From contig VWND01000080.1 in assembly GCA_009599575.1 (NCBI GenBank), positions 466,744 to 530,743 on the forward strand: DNA of 64,000 bases. Reading direction: 5' to 3'. This DNA comes from Blumeriella jaapii (Eukaryota; Ascomycota; Leotiomycetes; Helotiales; Drepanopezizaceae). Shown piece by piece: positions 1 to 11,087 of this stretch. A model generated the notes under the pieces. It searched no databases. It worked only from the letters and a program-made list of their open reading frames with translations, and was not told where the DNA came from. How positions within the stretch are numbered: position 1 is the stretch's first letter; every line of letters starts with the position of its first letter. The position numbers were made by a program, and so were the translations under genes.

Positions 1-564
1 GTGTACATCGCTCCATCGTGGTCATGGGCTTCTGCCAGTTTCGCGCTGCGCGACGACGATGTGGACTTGGACATTTTCGGGCATAGTGACATCGGCGTCC
101 TGGAGACGAAACTCGTGCCCGCTGGAAGCAGCGAGAAAGGCGCATCGCTGTCAGGACTGCCTGGGGTCTCAGCACGAGTCAAGCTTTTGGAAAGTGTCGC
201 TGATGGGGAAAAGGCATGCGGCCCAGAGGAAAAGCTGCTCCGCATCTGTAGACGTAAGGTGCAGGACGACAAGCGGTGGATTTACTGGGCCCGCCAAGTG
301 GACTTCGAGCATGACGAGGAGGCCGTAGCCTGGGAGGTCGTAGGCGAGGATCTCGAAGGCGTCTGTCGCGAGGAGAGCGTCGATATTTTGGGTTTGAATA
401 CTGCGGAGGACCAGGGTGTGCCGTGGACGAAGACTACGGCTTGGGCGGGCGGTTGTTGTGGTTGTTGTTGTCTGCACTTTGGCGATTTGAGGAGGTTGTA
501 CTGTACCGGATGGTCCAGTCGTGGAATTCGAACAGGAAAGGTAGTTCCATGTCCATGTTTGTGA
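1..564 (+). CDS. HET-domain protein, C-terminal part (5' end outside window)
   Basis: Frame 1 is open from the window edge to a TGA at 562-564, giving 187 residues. It begins almost at once with APSWSWAS, the motif that ends the heterokaryon-incompatibility (HET) domain of fungal self/non-self recognition proteins. After it comes the usual variable tail, with the pattern VLETKLVPAG followed by an SxLSGLPGVSARVKLL strand. HET proteins trigger cell death after fusion of incompatible hyphae. The start codon and most of the HET domain lie left of position 1, so completeness cannot be judged. The last 50 or so residues are rich in Cys and Trp and could be read-through of an unspliced intron. A retroposon tail begins about 38 bp after the stop codon. 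Confidence 0.8.
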   Translation: MYIAPSWSWASASFALRDDDVDLDIFGHSDIGVLETKLVPAGSSEKGASLSGLPGVSARVKLLESVADGEKACGPEEKLLRICRRKVQDDKRWIYWARQVDFEHDEEAVAWEVVGEDLEGVCREESVDILGLNTAEDQGVPWTKTTAWAGGCCGCCCLHFGDLRRLYCTGWSSRGIRTGKVVPCPCL

Positions 565-601
565 GGAATCTCCCAAGAGTCTGTTGTTACCTGCTGTATG
601 G

Positions 602-970
602 TACTAGTAGTAGTAGTAGTATTGATTAACGTCTAGCGGAGTGCAGCCGACAGGCTGCCTTCCTAGGACCTTCCAGCCAGGGGGTACGGAGACGTGCTAA
701 GCTAAGGATTTAAATACAAAGTACAACCCCGAAAGCAATTCGTGTTGGTACAGCTACTGCTGTTGTCGGCTACGCCTTTCGCCGCCCTTTGCGATGGTCC
801 GTCAGTGAAAGTATGAGCGTAAAGCTCTGAGCGAGGCCAAAGGAGTGTGCATACGGCACCGGTCACAAATGTGATCTGTCGGTTGCGTGGAAACGCACAG
901 TGGTATGGCCAATAGGCCGTGCTCTGTGGTACTGGTGAGAAGAACAAGTGGTTGTTCTGACCTCGTACAG
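602..970 (-). mobile_element. TAC-tailed retroposon, 3' part (5'-truncated copy R1)
   Basis: This stretch is the reverse complement of about 35,030-35,396. The match starts at a (TAG)n run, continues through TCTAGCGGAG and runs without a large gap for about 370 bp. Differences are mainly transitions, and this copy is the GC-richer one. On the minus strand it ends in CTCCGCTAGACGTTAATCAA followed by (TAC)n. Only the 3' portion is present, as in 5'-truncated non-LTR retroposons. I could not find a convincing target duplication for this copy. A weak GTTACCT match lies at both sides. Confidence 0.7.
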
Positions 971-1843
971 TTACCTTCTTGCCCGCTTTTATGTACGCGA
1001 TGTTTTGATCTCAAATCTGATGTCAAATCTGATGCCAAGGGCCCCTTCTGCCGACGTCACAACGCCTGAGTTTTTGGCTCGAGGTCATCTCGTCTCGGCT
1101 ACCCGCACGTGATAAAGCAAACAAAAGGCTCAAGATTAACCGTCTCAAACATGCTTCGTGGTAGCAATTGTTCTGGCTTTTCCTGCAATTATTGCCTTCT
1201 TATTCACTCTTCTAGGTTACAGAGTCATGACTCCCAGCCTGCAGACTTGCTACCCTTCACAATTCCAACATGCTCGAAAATGGGCACATCTATTCTTGGA
1301 TCTTATTCTCGAGCATGTGGGGACAGATGGACTCTACTTCATCATTTTAAATCACTAAGCGTAGCTGAATCTCTTCGAGTTTCCAAAAATTTATTGCCCA
1401 CGTAAGATCTGCCCAATCAAGGCCTCGGGATGTTGAAACCAAAACAGCTAGGTCCCCGGAGCGGGCTAGACCCCGACCTGTCACCGCATAAAGAAAGCTT
1501 GGCCCCCAGCTTCTCGTCTTTCTGTCTTTCCTTGTTGCATTGCGAAAATCACCATCGTCGATCGCGAATGCTCCTGCGCACGTCGTTGAGGCTATCTATA
1601 TCTAGCATCAGCCTTGCATGCTGATGCCATCGCATTTCACAGCCTCGCTGAATAATACCATCAAGACAGACGAGTTGTACGAAGCAAAGGACAGACCGGC
1701 TGGTCTTGACTCTTCAACTCATTGCGAGGGACTCACCACGAGTCTCTGAACCGCCAGTATACATAATTCATAATACACAAATACATCTGCTCACTACTCT
1801 CACCGCGATACTCCGATCCGCCAGCGCCAAAACCTCGATCAAC
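971..1843. other. Intergenic, no supported gene
   Basis: Only short overlapping reading frames without recognisable motifs occur here. The last 100 bp (about 1740-1843) are AC- and CT-rich, like the 5' untranslated leader of the next gene. Confidence 0.6.
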
Positions 1844-2263
1844 ATGTTTTTCAAAACGCTTCGTCGAACTTCCAAGTCATCCTCCCAAAGCGCAACAACC
1901 ATTACAACCACCAACCCGCACACACAAAACATAGGCATCACACGCGTAACCTCGGGCTCCTCGTCGCTGCACAACGGCACCATCAGCTCCGCCCAGCCCT
2001 CATGCTTCAAGACGCCTGCCATTCATGTGTCGGCCCCTGCGGTGACGCCACTCAGTACGGTGGGCGAGTACGGCAACACGAACAAGGAGAAGCAGGGTCG
2101 TAAAAGCGAAGTAGAAGAGAACGATGCTGCAGATGAGGGGAGGGACTACAGGGAGTTTCTGGAGAAGGCGAGGCGGGAGGACGAAGAGACCGAGAAGGAG
2201 CGGGCGAGGCAGGTTCAGAAGGCTAGGGAGACGAATATGAGCCCGTGGGCGAGATTGATATGA
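1844..2263 (+). CDS. Small Ser/Thr-rich protein of unknown function
   Basis: An open frame of 139 codons starts at the ATG at 1844, in the good context ATCAACATG and after a pyrimidine- and AC-rich leader. It ends at a stop at 2261-2263. An upstream in-frame ATG at 1706 exists, but its extra residues look like leader sequence. The first half is basic and rich in Ser and Thr. The second half is strongly charged and predicted helical (REFLEKARREDEETEKERAR), and the tail ends SPWARLI. There is no signal peptide or membrane segment. I do not recognise the family. The low-complexity N-half with a charged helix and defined tail is typical of small conserved fungal proteins, but it could be a chance frame. 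Confidence 0.5.
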   Translation: MFFKTLRRTSKSSSQSATTITTTNPHTQNIGITRVTSGSSSLHNGTISSAQPSCFKTPAIHVSAPAVTPLSTVGEYGNTNKEKQGRKSEVEENDAADEGRDYREFLEKARREDEETEKERARQVQKARETNMSPWARLI

Positions 2264-3846
2264 GAGTTAGGACTCGGAAAGGAGGGACTGTATTGGGGAG
2301 GAAGAAAGCCCGCAGGCACCGTTCGGCTCGGAGGAAAGAGCTGGTCTCTCGATCATGTATTGGCCGGAGACCTTTCATTGGAGGTGGTGGATGGAAGTTG
2401 GGCGTCAGTTCCGCCACCCTACATGCCACCGACTGGCAGCTGGCGTTCGTTCCTACATAACGCCCACGATAACGAATACTTGACGACACAACAACACGAT
2501 GAACGACTGCATGTCGAGTGAAACATCTCAGCTCTTCCTTTTGCTAATTTCAACACCTTTTTTGTTGCTTTGCGATTTTGGTTTGGGAGCTTGCGCCTAA
2601 ACCCTGCAGTTCGACTTTTCTTTTGCTTTCTGGCGCCGTACTTTGGGCTTTTTGAGTTTGGCGCGGATGCAAATCAACTTTTACGAGAGCTTTGTTGGTT
2701 CTAAGATTTTAAGCTTAACCGACTCAAAGCATTGTATCGAAATGTATCAGGGCAGAATCAAAGAAGGCATCGTAAGCAAGATACTCAACAGTTTTATTAA
2801 TATACACAAATCAATCTATTTATAAATTTTTCTTTCTTCAAACCACTGTTGAGTCGTGTTTGACAATATTTGCCATGCTTTGGTTGTAAGCGCAGCTTTG
2901 CCGGAAAGGGTGGTTTCCAATGCCTCGGTTGCATAAATCACCTTCATACAAGTCTGGATAGTTGTCTTATCTATAACATGAGATTGTTCGTTGTTTATTG
3001 CCGATGATCTTCAAAGGCTCGGCTCGCCGGCTCCATGTAACAAAAGAGTCTGAATCGACGGGAGTGCTGGACCGGGGCCTGTTCGTACACCTTGCGCTCG
3101 CTTAGCACGGCATCCGGAGATCTTGGGCTACTTTGTGAAACGGCTACCGATTCGCTGAGATGGAATCGCTCTACATTCCCGGACTTGACTTTGATCAGCA
3201 TATAGTAATGCCAAACAAATCGAATATCTTTGAAGCGAAGATGCAAATGCGAAGATGCAATTGCAGTACGCCAGGTTCTTATTTATGTAGCTGCCCAAGC
3301 CTTTCCAAGATTCGCCCCGCAATGACTCTTACATCTCACTCAGAGCATTATTGAAATTGCTCTATCATGCTTACGGATCACTGATTCATTCTAACAAAAT
3401 CCGATGAACGATGCTTATCGTTAGTCTTTTTTTTTCTTTTAATTTGCTGAACTTATAAGAGAGATTTTGCCGACCATTTACAAATGTCATGTACGAACTA
3501 TAAATCGGCAACTGTGTTGCGCAAATGCAAACGACGGATTGCTATTTGCGTCACGTTGATTGAGTACGAAACACGACAAGATCTATCGTCGTCGGGGCCT
3601 ATACATTATTTTCTTGGACGCCAGCTGCAGGCCAAGAGACTGTAGGCAGGTCTTGTATAGATGGTACAATGCTCACAAGTATAAGTATTCCTTCCAGCTG
3701 TCCTTGTACTTGGTATTCCATCTTCAAAGTTGTCTTTTTTTCGCCAGGTATTCATTCGATCAATAGGCTCAGGAAGCTTCACTTTACCATTTTTTTCTGG
3801 CCGTTCTTCTTCTCCCGCCGCAGGACCGTAGCCATCACTAGTCAAC
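2264..3846. other. Intergenic, no supported gene
   Basis: AT-rich DNA without a coding signal. The last 150 bp contain CT-rich stretches that probably belong to the promoter and leader of the pectate lyase gene. Confidence 0.55.
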
Positions 3847-5195
3847 ATGAAGTTCCCACACCATCTTTTAATCTTCACCATGATGGCCGCCTCGGCTCAA
3901 GCTGAACCCTACGACGACTGTTCGACTGAAGACACAGCCCAATATCCCACTCGTCCCGTTTATCCCACTAATCCGGGCAACTCATCATCTGGGCTCATCA
4001 CAGATGCTTGTAATATCGGATATGCATCCGAGAATGGTGGAACTACAGGTGGTGGATCCGCTGCTCCCATGACAATTACAAGTCTGGAAGAGCTTGAAGC
4101 CTGTGCGACGAAAGGGTCTTCCGTCTGCTTGGTCAGGTACGTATGCCTATTTCCGATAATCCAGACCCAGACCACAATCTCAAGTAGCAAGAAGGCTAAC
4201 TTTCACGAAGCGGTGAGATTACAGGCAGCAAAGATATCTTAGTTGCTGCCGATACTACCATCGCCGGAGCTGCCGGCTCCGTGTTGAATGGCATTGGTTT
4301 CCGCATCGCTAACACCAAGAATGTGATTCTGCGCAACCTGAAAATCTCCAAGGTCACAGCCGCGGTGGGAGACGCGATTGGAATTCGAGGGTCAACTAAC
4401 GTGTGGATCGATCACGTATGTACAAACCTTCCTTTCGTTACCTACCTATGTACCTTTCTTTCACAGGAAGCACAAGCACCCTTCTAATCGATTCAAGTGC
4501 GATCTTTCTTCCGACATGACCAGCCCGCCCGACTTCTACGACGGACTCTGCGATATCACCCGTGCCTCAAACTACGTTACGGTTTCTAACTCGTACCTTC
4601 ACGATCACGACAAGGCGTCTCTCGTTGGCCAGTACGTCACCTCAAAGCTTGCTACTCCCCGCTTTCAATTCGCCCACATCTGTTCTGTGATGATCTGGAA
4701 TTGTACTGACTCTCGGCGTGTTCCCAGTAACGACAATAACACTGAACAAGACACCGGGCAATTGATCATCACCTACGCCAACAACTTCTTCGAGAACATA
4801 GGCACCCGCGGCCCATCCATCCGCTTCGGCACCGTCCACATCTTCAAGTAAGACTCCCTCCCTACCCAGCAGACTCTCTTCCCCAGCCCATTCAGGACTA
4901 ACTTCTCTTCTCCCCCAGCCACTACGGCAAAACCGCCGAGAGCGGCGTCAACACGCGCATGGGCGCGCAGGTACTCATCGAGTCGTCCGTCTTCTCGGGC
5001 GTCCCCAAGGCCATCATGTCCGACTTCTCCGACATCGTCGGCTACGCCACCGTCAATGACGTCGATCTCGGCGACGGCACCAACAGCGCCGAGACCTCGA
5101 CCCTCACGACCGTGCCGTACCAGTATGAACTCCTGGGCTCGGGGAACGTGGTCGCTTCCGTGATGGCTACCGTGGGACAGACGCTGGCGTTTTAG
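3847..5195 (+). CDS. Secreted pectate lyase (polysaccharide lyase family 1), five exons
   Basis: Exons 3847-4136, 4211-4415, 4498-4631, 4728-4847 and 4919-5195 join in frame to a 341-residue protein. All four introns (74, 82, 96 and 71 bp) have GT-AG ends. Residues 1-19 form a signal peptide ending in AQA. The body matches PL1 enzymes, which cleave polygalacturonate by beta-elimination with calcium. Visible landmarks are NVWIDHCD (calcium-site Asp), VGHNDNNTEQDTG, and RGPSIRFGTVHIFNHYG, which carries the RxPxxRxG catalytic-arginine pattern. The protein should act outside the cell on plant pectin. It lies alone and converges with the sulfate permease gene. Length and exon structure look complete, so I consider it functional. 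Confidence 0.93.
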
Positions 5196-6079
5196 ACGGG
5201 ATAGGCGCCGTGCCCTCGCGCGTGTTGGGCGAGTGGTAGAGCTGGAGCGGGATTCCAGGTCTGCAAAGCAAGACCTGTATATTATATGTCATTTGGAAAA
5301 CTCGATGCTCCCGGGAGCGTCGAACGCGCGGGAAGAGAAGAGTTGTATTGTGAGTGGATTTGCAGTAAGGTCTTGGTTCTTGTCATTGGGCTGGCACTTC
5401 TTTGTATTTATTGCAGCGCAAGAAATGAAAACAACAATCTGGCACTGGAAGAAAGCTTCTGCCGCACTTTCCAGAGGAGTTGAGTTGCTAAAACCTGGAC
5501 GACGAGACAGCTAGAGGTAACGAGTCTGTCTAGATAGATGACAGCTACGAGGCTGATTTGTACTTGGTTGCCGGAGAAAAACGTGCCGGGAAAGGTGTTG
5601 GTATCGCTTTAGGGGTATGCATATTGATTGAGACCGTCAATCCGACCGTTGTACTGATGTGCTGAAGTCTGGAGAGCAAGGTCTAGCTATGTTGGGGGCC
5701 AAAGATGTAGACCACTCCGGTTGCACATCTTTATCACGTGAATAAGCGAAAATACCCCAAGATTGCCGAAAATTCAACACAAATATGTTGATAGCTCCAG
5801 TAAATGAGCATCGACCCTCTAATAAGCCTCAGACCTGATTGAAGTTGTCCATTTTTTGCACTATGTTAGGATACCATCCAACCTTCGATACCCTTGCTGC
5901 AAGGACAAACAACGTCCCCGCTACCCAAAACGCCCGAGAAACGACTCCCCCGAGCTACGTAAGTTAAAACTTCACGCCTGAGAGTTAGCGATGTTTGGTT
6001 TAGGCGAACTTGGTATCAGTATTCTTCTATCGGTATGTACAAAAACAAACGCCGGGGTCCCGATTTCCACTGACAAGCC
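5196..6079. other. Shared 3' intergenic region between convergent genes
   Basis: The pectate lyase gene (+) and sulfate permease gene (-) face each other here. I see no coding signal, only untranslated-type sequence. Confidence 0.6.
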
Positions 6080-8684
6080 TTAATCTAAAACCTGTGCCTC
6101 TTGCTGCTGCACCACCGCGAGAGCTGCTTCCACAGCGGCCAATACATCAACATGAAAGAAAGGCCTATTCAGGCCATACAAGGGCACCGTTCTACCACTC
6201 GGAGGAATGTATCCCCTCTTCTCGTCGCAGCTTGGCGCCGGAGGAGGTGGACCACTCCCAATCTCATCGCTTTGGTGTTCGAGATCATTCCTCGGTTCCA
6301 TATGACTGCCAGCAGTTGACACGGAGTCATCGAGGTTGGCGACACTGATGACGGACTTCCAATCGAGTTCCGGGCTGCTGATCTTGGGATATCCGAAGCC
6401 AGCGCTGGCAAGTGCCCGTCTCGTCCAGCGGCTGTTGACGTTGGCGAAGTGCCATCCGACAGTTGCCGGTGCTGCATGTCGGTCAAGTTGTTTCCGGGCA
6501 TCGACCAAATTCTGGACGGCTGAAACATCTACGTCATTTACAGTGGAGAAATCTAGAATAACGGCACGGAGAATAGGAAGATGAGCGCGGGACTCCTCCG
6601 TTTTGCCTCTCCTTGGCCCGGGATTGTTCCATGGTCTGTCCTGAAATAGCATTAGTACATACTTTGGAAGGCGAAGGAGATTCATTGCACGTACCCCAGG
6701 CTTTGTATAGCTGTCAATAGTAGTGCGTCTTGTAGCTTTGAAGATATGCTCGAGGAAGTGCTCCATGTAATGTTGTGAATTGGGATAGATGAAGCCTTCG
6801 CTGAAGCGATAGATGAACACGCCTGGATGCGGTTGTTCGACACGCACATCCGGATTCGAGTCATCCTTACGGTCTAGGGGTAGAAAAACATTTCGGAGCG
6901 GACTGAACGTAGTAGTTTGATCGCTCTTGTCGTTGTGATTGGCTGGTTTAGGAAAGCTGTCTGAGGCAAGCGATCGGATCGTTGTTCTGCCCACGAAGCG
7001 ACCCTTGGCTCTGGATAGGCGAAAGAGAAGGACAAGGCCGGACGCTGCAATCGTTGCATAGATTCCTTTCTCAATATTATTAAAGAAGGTCATGAAGACG
7101 CCCAGAAAGAATATTGGCACCTCAAGCGGCGAGACGGTCCAGAATTGATAGACTACGCTAGGCGAAGTGATCAAATCTCCAACAGCATGAATAATGACTG
7201 CGGCGAGGGTAGCCATGGGAATGAAACAAAAAACTCCAGTCAGTACATATAATGCAAGCAGGACGACGAAAGCCGTAAATATACCTGCGAGCGGCGTTCG
7301 AACTCCGGCGTTGGAATTAATAGCCGTCCGGGAGCAAGAGCCAGTTGCAGGGTAGCCGCCGAAAAATGGTCCGAAAATATTTGTGAAGCCGACAGCAACA
7401 AGCTCCTGGGAGGGGTTGATAGTATAATTATTGATGCGAGCAAATGATTTCGAGATAGCGATATGCTCGATCAAGAGCACGATGACTGTTGCGGGGAGAT
7501 CACTCGCAAACGCCTTGATTGTTCTCATCTGAACTTGGGGCGCTCCTATGTGTCGGAAGCCTGTATGAATAGTCAGTCTACAGAACGTGTTATGCAAAAT
7601 GGTATGTCCAGCGACTTACCTCGTGGAATCTTCCCCAGGACTCTGAAATGTGCATCTTTCAAATCCACCACGTTGCGGTTGACTAGCCAACTGATGAAAA
7701 TATGTAACAGAAGAACGAAAGCGATCCGAAGTGTCGAAAGGAAGAAAAAAAACTTCTTTTTCTGCGGAAATCGGCGTTGCAAGAATTGGAACCCGAATCG
7801 GATGGAGTAAAGAAGGAAAAGTGCCGATACACCCAACGTGGCGTCGATTCTGGCATTCGGAAGCGCTTTCATGGTATTGATGAATACCATATAAGCTGGC
7901 CCAGAATTGCTGACGTTGGGTATCCCAAGCAGAGTGGATATCTGTCCAACCCCGACGGTAGTTGCAGCGCCAGTCATGAATGCGGCAATCGAGGTCGTGG
8001 GAATCCATTCCAAGATCCATCCAATACGAGCCAAACCCATTAAAAGAATGATGCCGCCAGCAACGAACGACAGCGTCCGTGCAATCTCCTCGGGTGGGAT
8101 ATCAGGGTGTTGTTCTCGAACCTTGATGTTCACTTCGCCGACCAAGGTGGACATGACTGCAATGGTTCTAACGCAGGTATCAGTCGTGTCCCTCGCTTCC
8201 ATTCCAGCTGTCTTGCACATACCCGATGGTGACATCTTTCGAAGTTGCGAAGATCCAGTACAAGAGATACCCAACAAAAGACGTGTAAAGTCCATACTCG
8301 GGGGGCAGCTTCGCTAGCAAAGCGTATGCCATACCTTGGGGCACGACCACAGCACCAACCGTTAGGCCTAATTCAGGTCAGAGAAGATCACCAGCTACAG
8401 AGGTGATATGATGTACCGGCGACGAGGTCACCTGAGAGCCATTGCAGGTTGTACTTCGTAATCCAGTTGAGAAACGGAAAGAGGTCTCTGAAGTAACTTT
8501 TGACAGCTTTTCCATTTGGTGCGAACTCTCGAAAGTAATCTGCTGCGGTTGGCTCTGTCTCAAGATAGTCATCGACACCCGGTACCGAAACGTGGGATTT
8601 CTTAGTTGCATCTTTCCGATAGTCGATGTCAATAAAAAGGCTCTTTGCTAAGTGGTGCCCAATCTTGTCGATATTTGATGCCAT
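6080..8684 (-). CDS. SulP family sulfate permease with STAS domain, five exons
   Basis: Minus-strand exons 8684-8417, 8367-8223, 8167-7620, 7560-6695 and 6640-6080 join in frame to 795 residues. Introns are 49, 55, 59 and 54 bp with GT-AG ends. The last is a multiple of three but has a clear donor GTACGT and acceptor TTTCAG. The SulP signature is plain: AGLTVGAVVVPQGMAYALLA, LPPEYGLYTSFVG, and FGGYPATGSCSRTAI. Multiple hydrophobic helices follow. The C-terminal third is a cytoplasmic STAS domain with AVILDFSTVNDVDVSAVQNL. Proteins of this family (yeast Sul1/Sul2, Neurospora CYS-14) are proton-coupled sulfate importers of the plasma membrane. The gene appears intact. Its exact anion specificity is inferred from family membership. 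Confidence 0.92.
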
Positions 8685-9095
8685 GGTCCGGGGAAAAGAA
8701 GAAGAATCAATACAAAAGTCGGCCTGCAGATGCAGTATCGACTATGAAGAAGCAGCGTAGACGTTTCTTTAAGGGCTTTGGTTCATAAAGATTGCGAGTC
8801 ATCCAAGACTCCTCCCCGATCCATCTTGGCCGAAAGCTACGAGTCTTCCTTTTCGAGTGCAAGTGGATGGATCCTTTGTCCAATCCTCTGTACTTTAAAC
8901 CTTCGAAGGACGAGCCAAAGATCTAGTAGCTTCCGACTCTGTAGAACCAGTACTATAAGCTTACCACTACGTTTAACATTGATTAATTGCCCTGCGATTG
9001 ATCGATTAGCTTACCCATTTCAGCTTTGAAAACGTTCACTTTTGCTAGATTTCATTCGAGGCTAGCTTTGTTTTCTCCCCAGGACAAATAAGCGA
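8685..9095. other. Upstream region of the sulfate permease gene
   Basis: About 400 bp of non-coding DNA between the permease start codon and a retroposon copy. It should hold the permease promoter, but I see no recognisable control site. Confidence 0.45.
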
Positions 9096-9925
9096 GTGCG
9101 AGGTGGTCGATGACGACGACTTCGCGAGCTAGACTCAATACTTGTACATGGTGCTTGGTATGAACCTCCAGCTTGTGCGATCGCAACGAGTGTTTTTTCC
9201 AGTGGCAAAAAGCTTCGATGCATTTGGAAAGATATCTGTAATGAAAGATTCAAAGGTGTTTGTATTCTAGTAGGAGTCTGTGTAAGGACTAGCGCCATAA
9301 CGCCGATGTAGCTGTGGCGCTAGTCCACGTATTAGTGGCTACGGTAACCATCAACATCCAACATGGAAAACCAAAATTGAGCATTCAACACGAGCGGCTT
9401 CGGAAAGACATCTGGTACCGGCGATTCCGAGCCTTCCTTTTTGTACGGTTACACATAGGTAAAATTGCGATTTGCCGAAACGGCGCGGCTATTGAAAAGC
9501 CCCAAAGAATTGCGAGAAATGCGAAAAGAAAGTAAGATGTGATAGCGCGGCAAATCGATAACAGCAGGAACGCTGCGGAGCTAATGTTAATCGAACGATT
9601 GATTCGCTTATTTCATCAAGCGATACAACGTTACTTGTGCAAACGACAGCAAATGGTGGCATACCGGTACCTATGTTAGAGAAAACTTGCGATTGGGCTC
9701 GATTATAAATTGTCTCTCAAGAATGTTATGAACAAGTTGCAATACTGCGAGAATTGCAACTTGAAATGCACCTACAGAATGATTGTTTCTTAATCGTCGC
9801 TTTTCCTTTTTAGAAACGTTGAAACGTTGTATGCAAATCTTTTACTTAATACGCTTTCGTACTTTCTAGAAGATCTGAAGGCTAGTATTACAAGCGCGCT
9901 CTCCGCTAGACGCTAATTAATATTC
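9096..9925 (+). mobile_element. TAC-tailed retroposon, diverged copy R2
   Basis: The left part (from GTGCGAGGT near 9096 to about 9450) aligns with 27,928-28,127 plus 34,605-34,640: GGCTAGACTCAATAC-like, TGGTGC, GGTA, GAAAGATATC, CCAAAATT and a TACCGGCGAT-type block. The far right end reads CTCTCCGCTAGACGCTAAT, matching the 3' end of the other copies. The middle is too diverged to align by eye. The (TAC)n tail is degraded and I see no target duplication, so this is an older copy. A segment at 9237-9360 is absent from the 28-kb copy and contains a hairpin. Confidence 0.55.
9286..9326. repeat. Perfect 12-bp inverted repeat inside retroposon copy R2
   Basis: GGACTAGCGCCA at 9286-9297 is exactly complementary to TGGCGCTAGTCC at 9315-9326, with a 17-bp loop. 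The hairpin sits inside a roughly 120-bp stretch (about 9237-9360) that the otherwise similar copy at 28 kb lacks. Confidence 0.75.
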
Positions 9926-11087
9926 TTTCATGTTGTTCGCCTTCCGGATCGAATGTAAATTGATCAGACTTTCCAGGGGCTCACCGTAGATTACACCGCC
10001 TGCCATATACAAAGGTCGAGATTAAAGGATTGCAAGATGAAAGACGTGTGTTAGATCACGAGGTGCAATATGTGGCGATTCCTAAAGGATTCAACGTTGG
10101 TGTGATTGACTGAAAGCTACAAGGATACCTGTACTTTCTGTCCCCTCTCGGAATAAAGGTAAAACCCTTGCAACGACAAGAGGAGTGACATGGGGTCTCC
10201 AACCAATAGGATAAGCGCAGAATCCTTTCGAGATGAGCATGTTTCTTACTTTGTGATTTTTAAACCCGCGTTCCCGCGAATTTGGCCATTACAGGGATTT
10301 TACCATTGCTCCGGGGGGAGGGGGGGGGATGGGGAGGTTCCGTAACAAACCCCCTTGCAAAACGGTCAATTTGGCTCTGTGAGGGGTGCGAATGGTATTT
10401 AACATTACCGATAAGTGCATGAGGAATCAGCAAGCATCTACATACATCGTACGCTTTTCGGTCTTCTCCATGTGCAAGCTCCGAATTATTTCCGGATCAA
10501 GCATGTGATTGCCACAATATCCCCTTTTGTCAATGTGCAAGCTCCCAATCAGGCTTTTATCGGCATGGGATATTCAGAGGGCCCTCCCCTTTCTTGAGAA
10601 AGCAATGCAACTTCAAGGGTGCAGTTTTCGGTATACGTTTCAGCTATTTCGAGCTATTTTCATCAATCCCATACATCTTTCCCCATGGATCCCACCTTGA
10701 TGCTCGAGCCATTTCGTGTCAGAAACCCCCAATCCAATTTATTATGGGCTACAATTACTTATCATTGCTACTGCAAACTGTGCCTCCCTCGAAGAGGAGA
10801 CTAGCCTGCATGCGAAAGTGGCCTTCGAACCTTTTGGGGTTTTTTCTTTGCTAATCGACTACCCCTCAAGGTTTGATCTGGGGAGAACTATTCCAGCAGG
10901 GTCTCAGCGTTATCCGTATCTCCCGCCATTTCCACATCAAAATGAAATAACTCGGGTTGGAGCGCGAAATCGGGAAGATTCTGGCAGTAACCTGAACGTC
11001 GCTGTTGGAATCAGGAGTCTTCATTTTCTCTGAGCTACAGTACAATCGTATAGTTTGGTCCGGGATACTTCTCAACCTCAACGCTTA
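9926..11087. other. Intergenic, no supported gene
   Basis: Short frames only. A similar phrase (TGTGCAAGCTCC) occurs near 10,470 and 10,532, and a G-rich run lies at 10,313-10,336. Nothing here looks coding. Confidence 0.55.
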
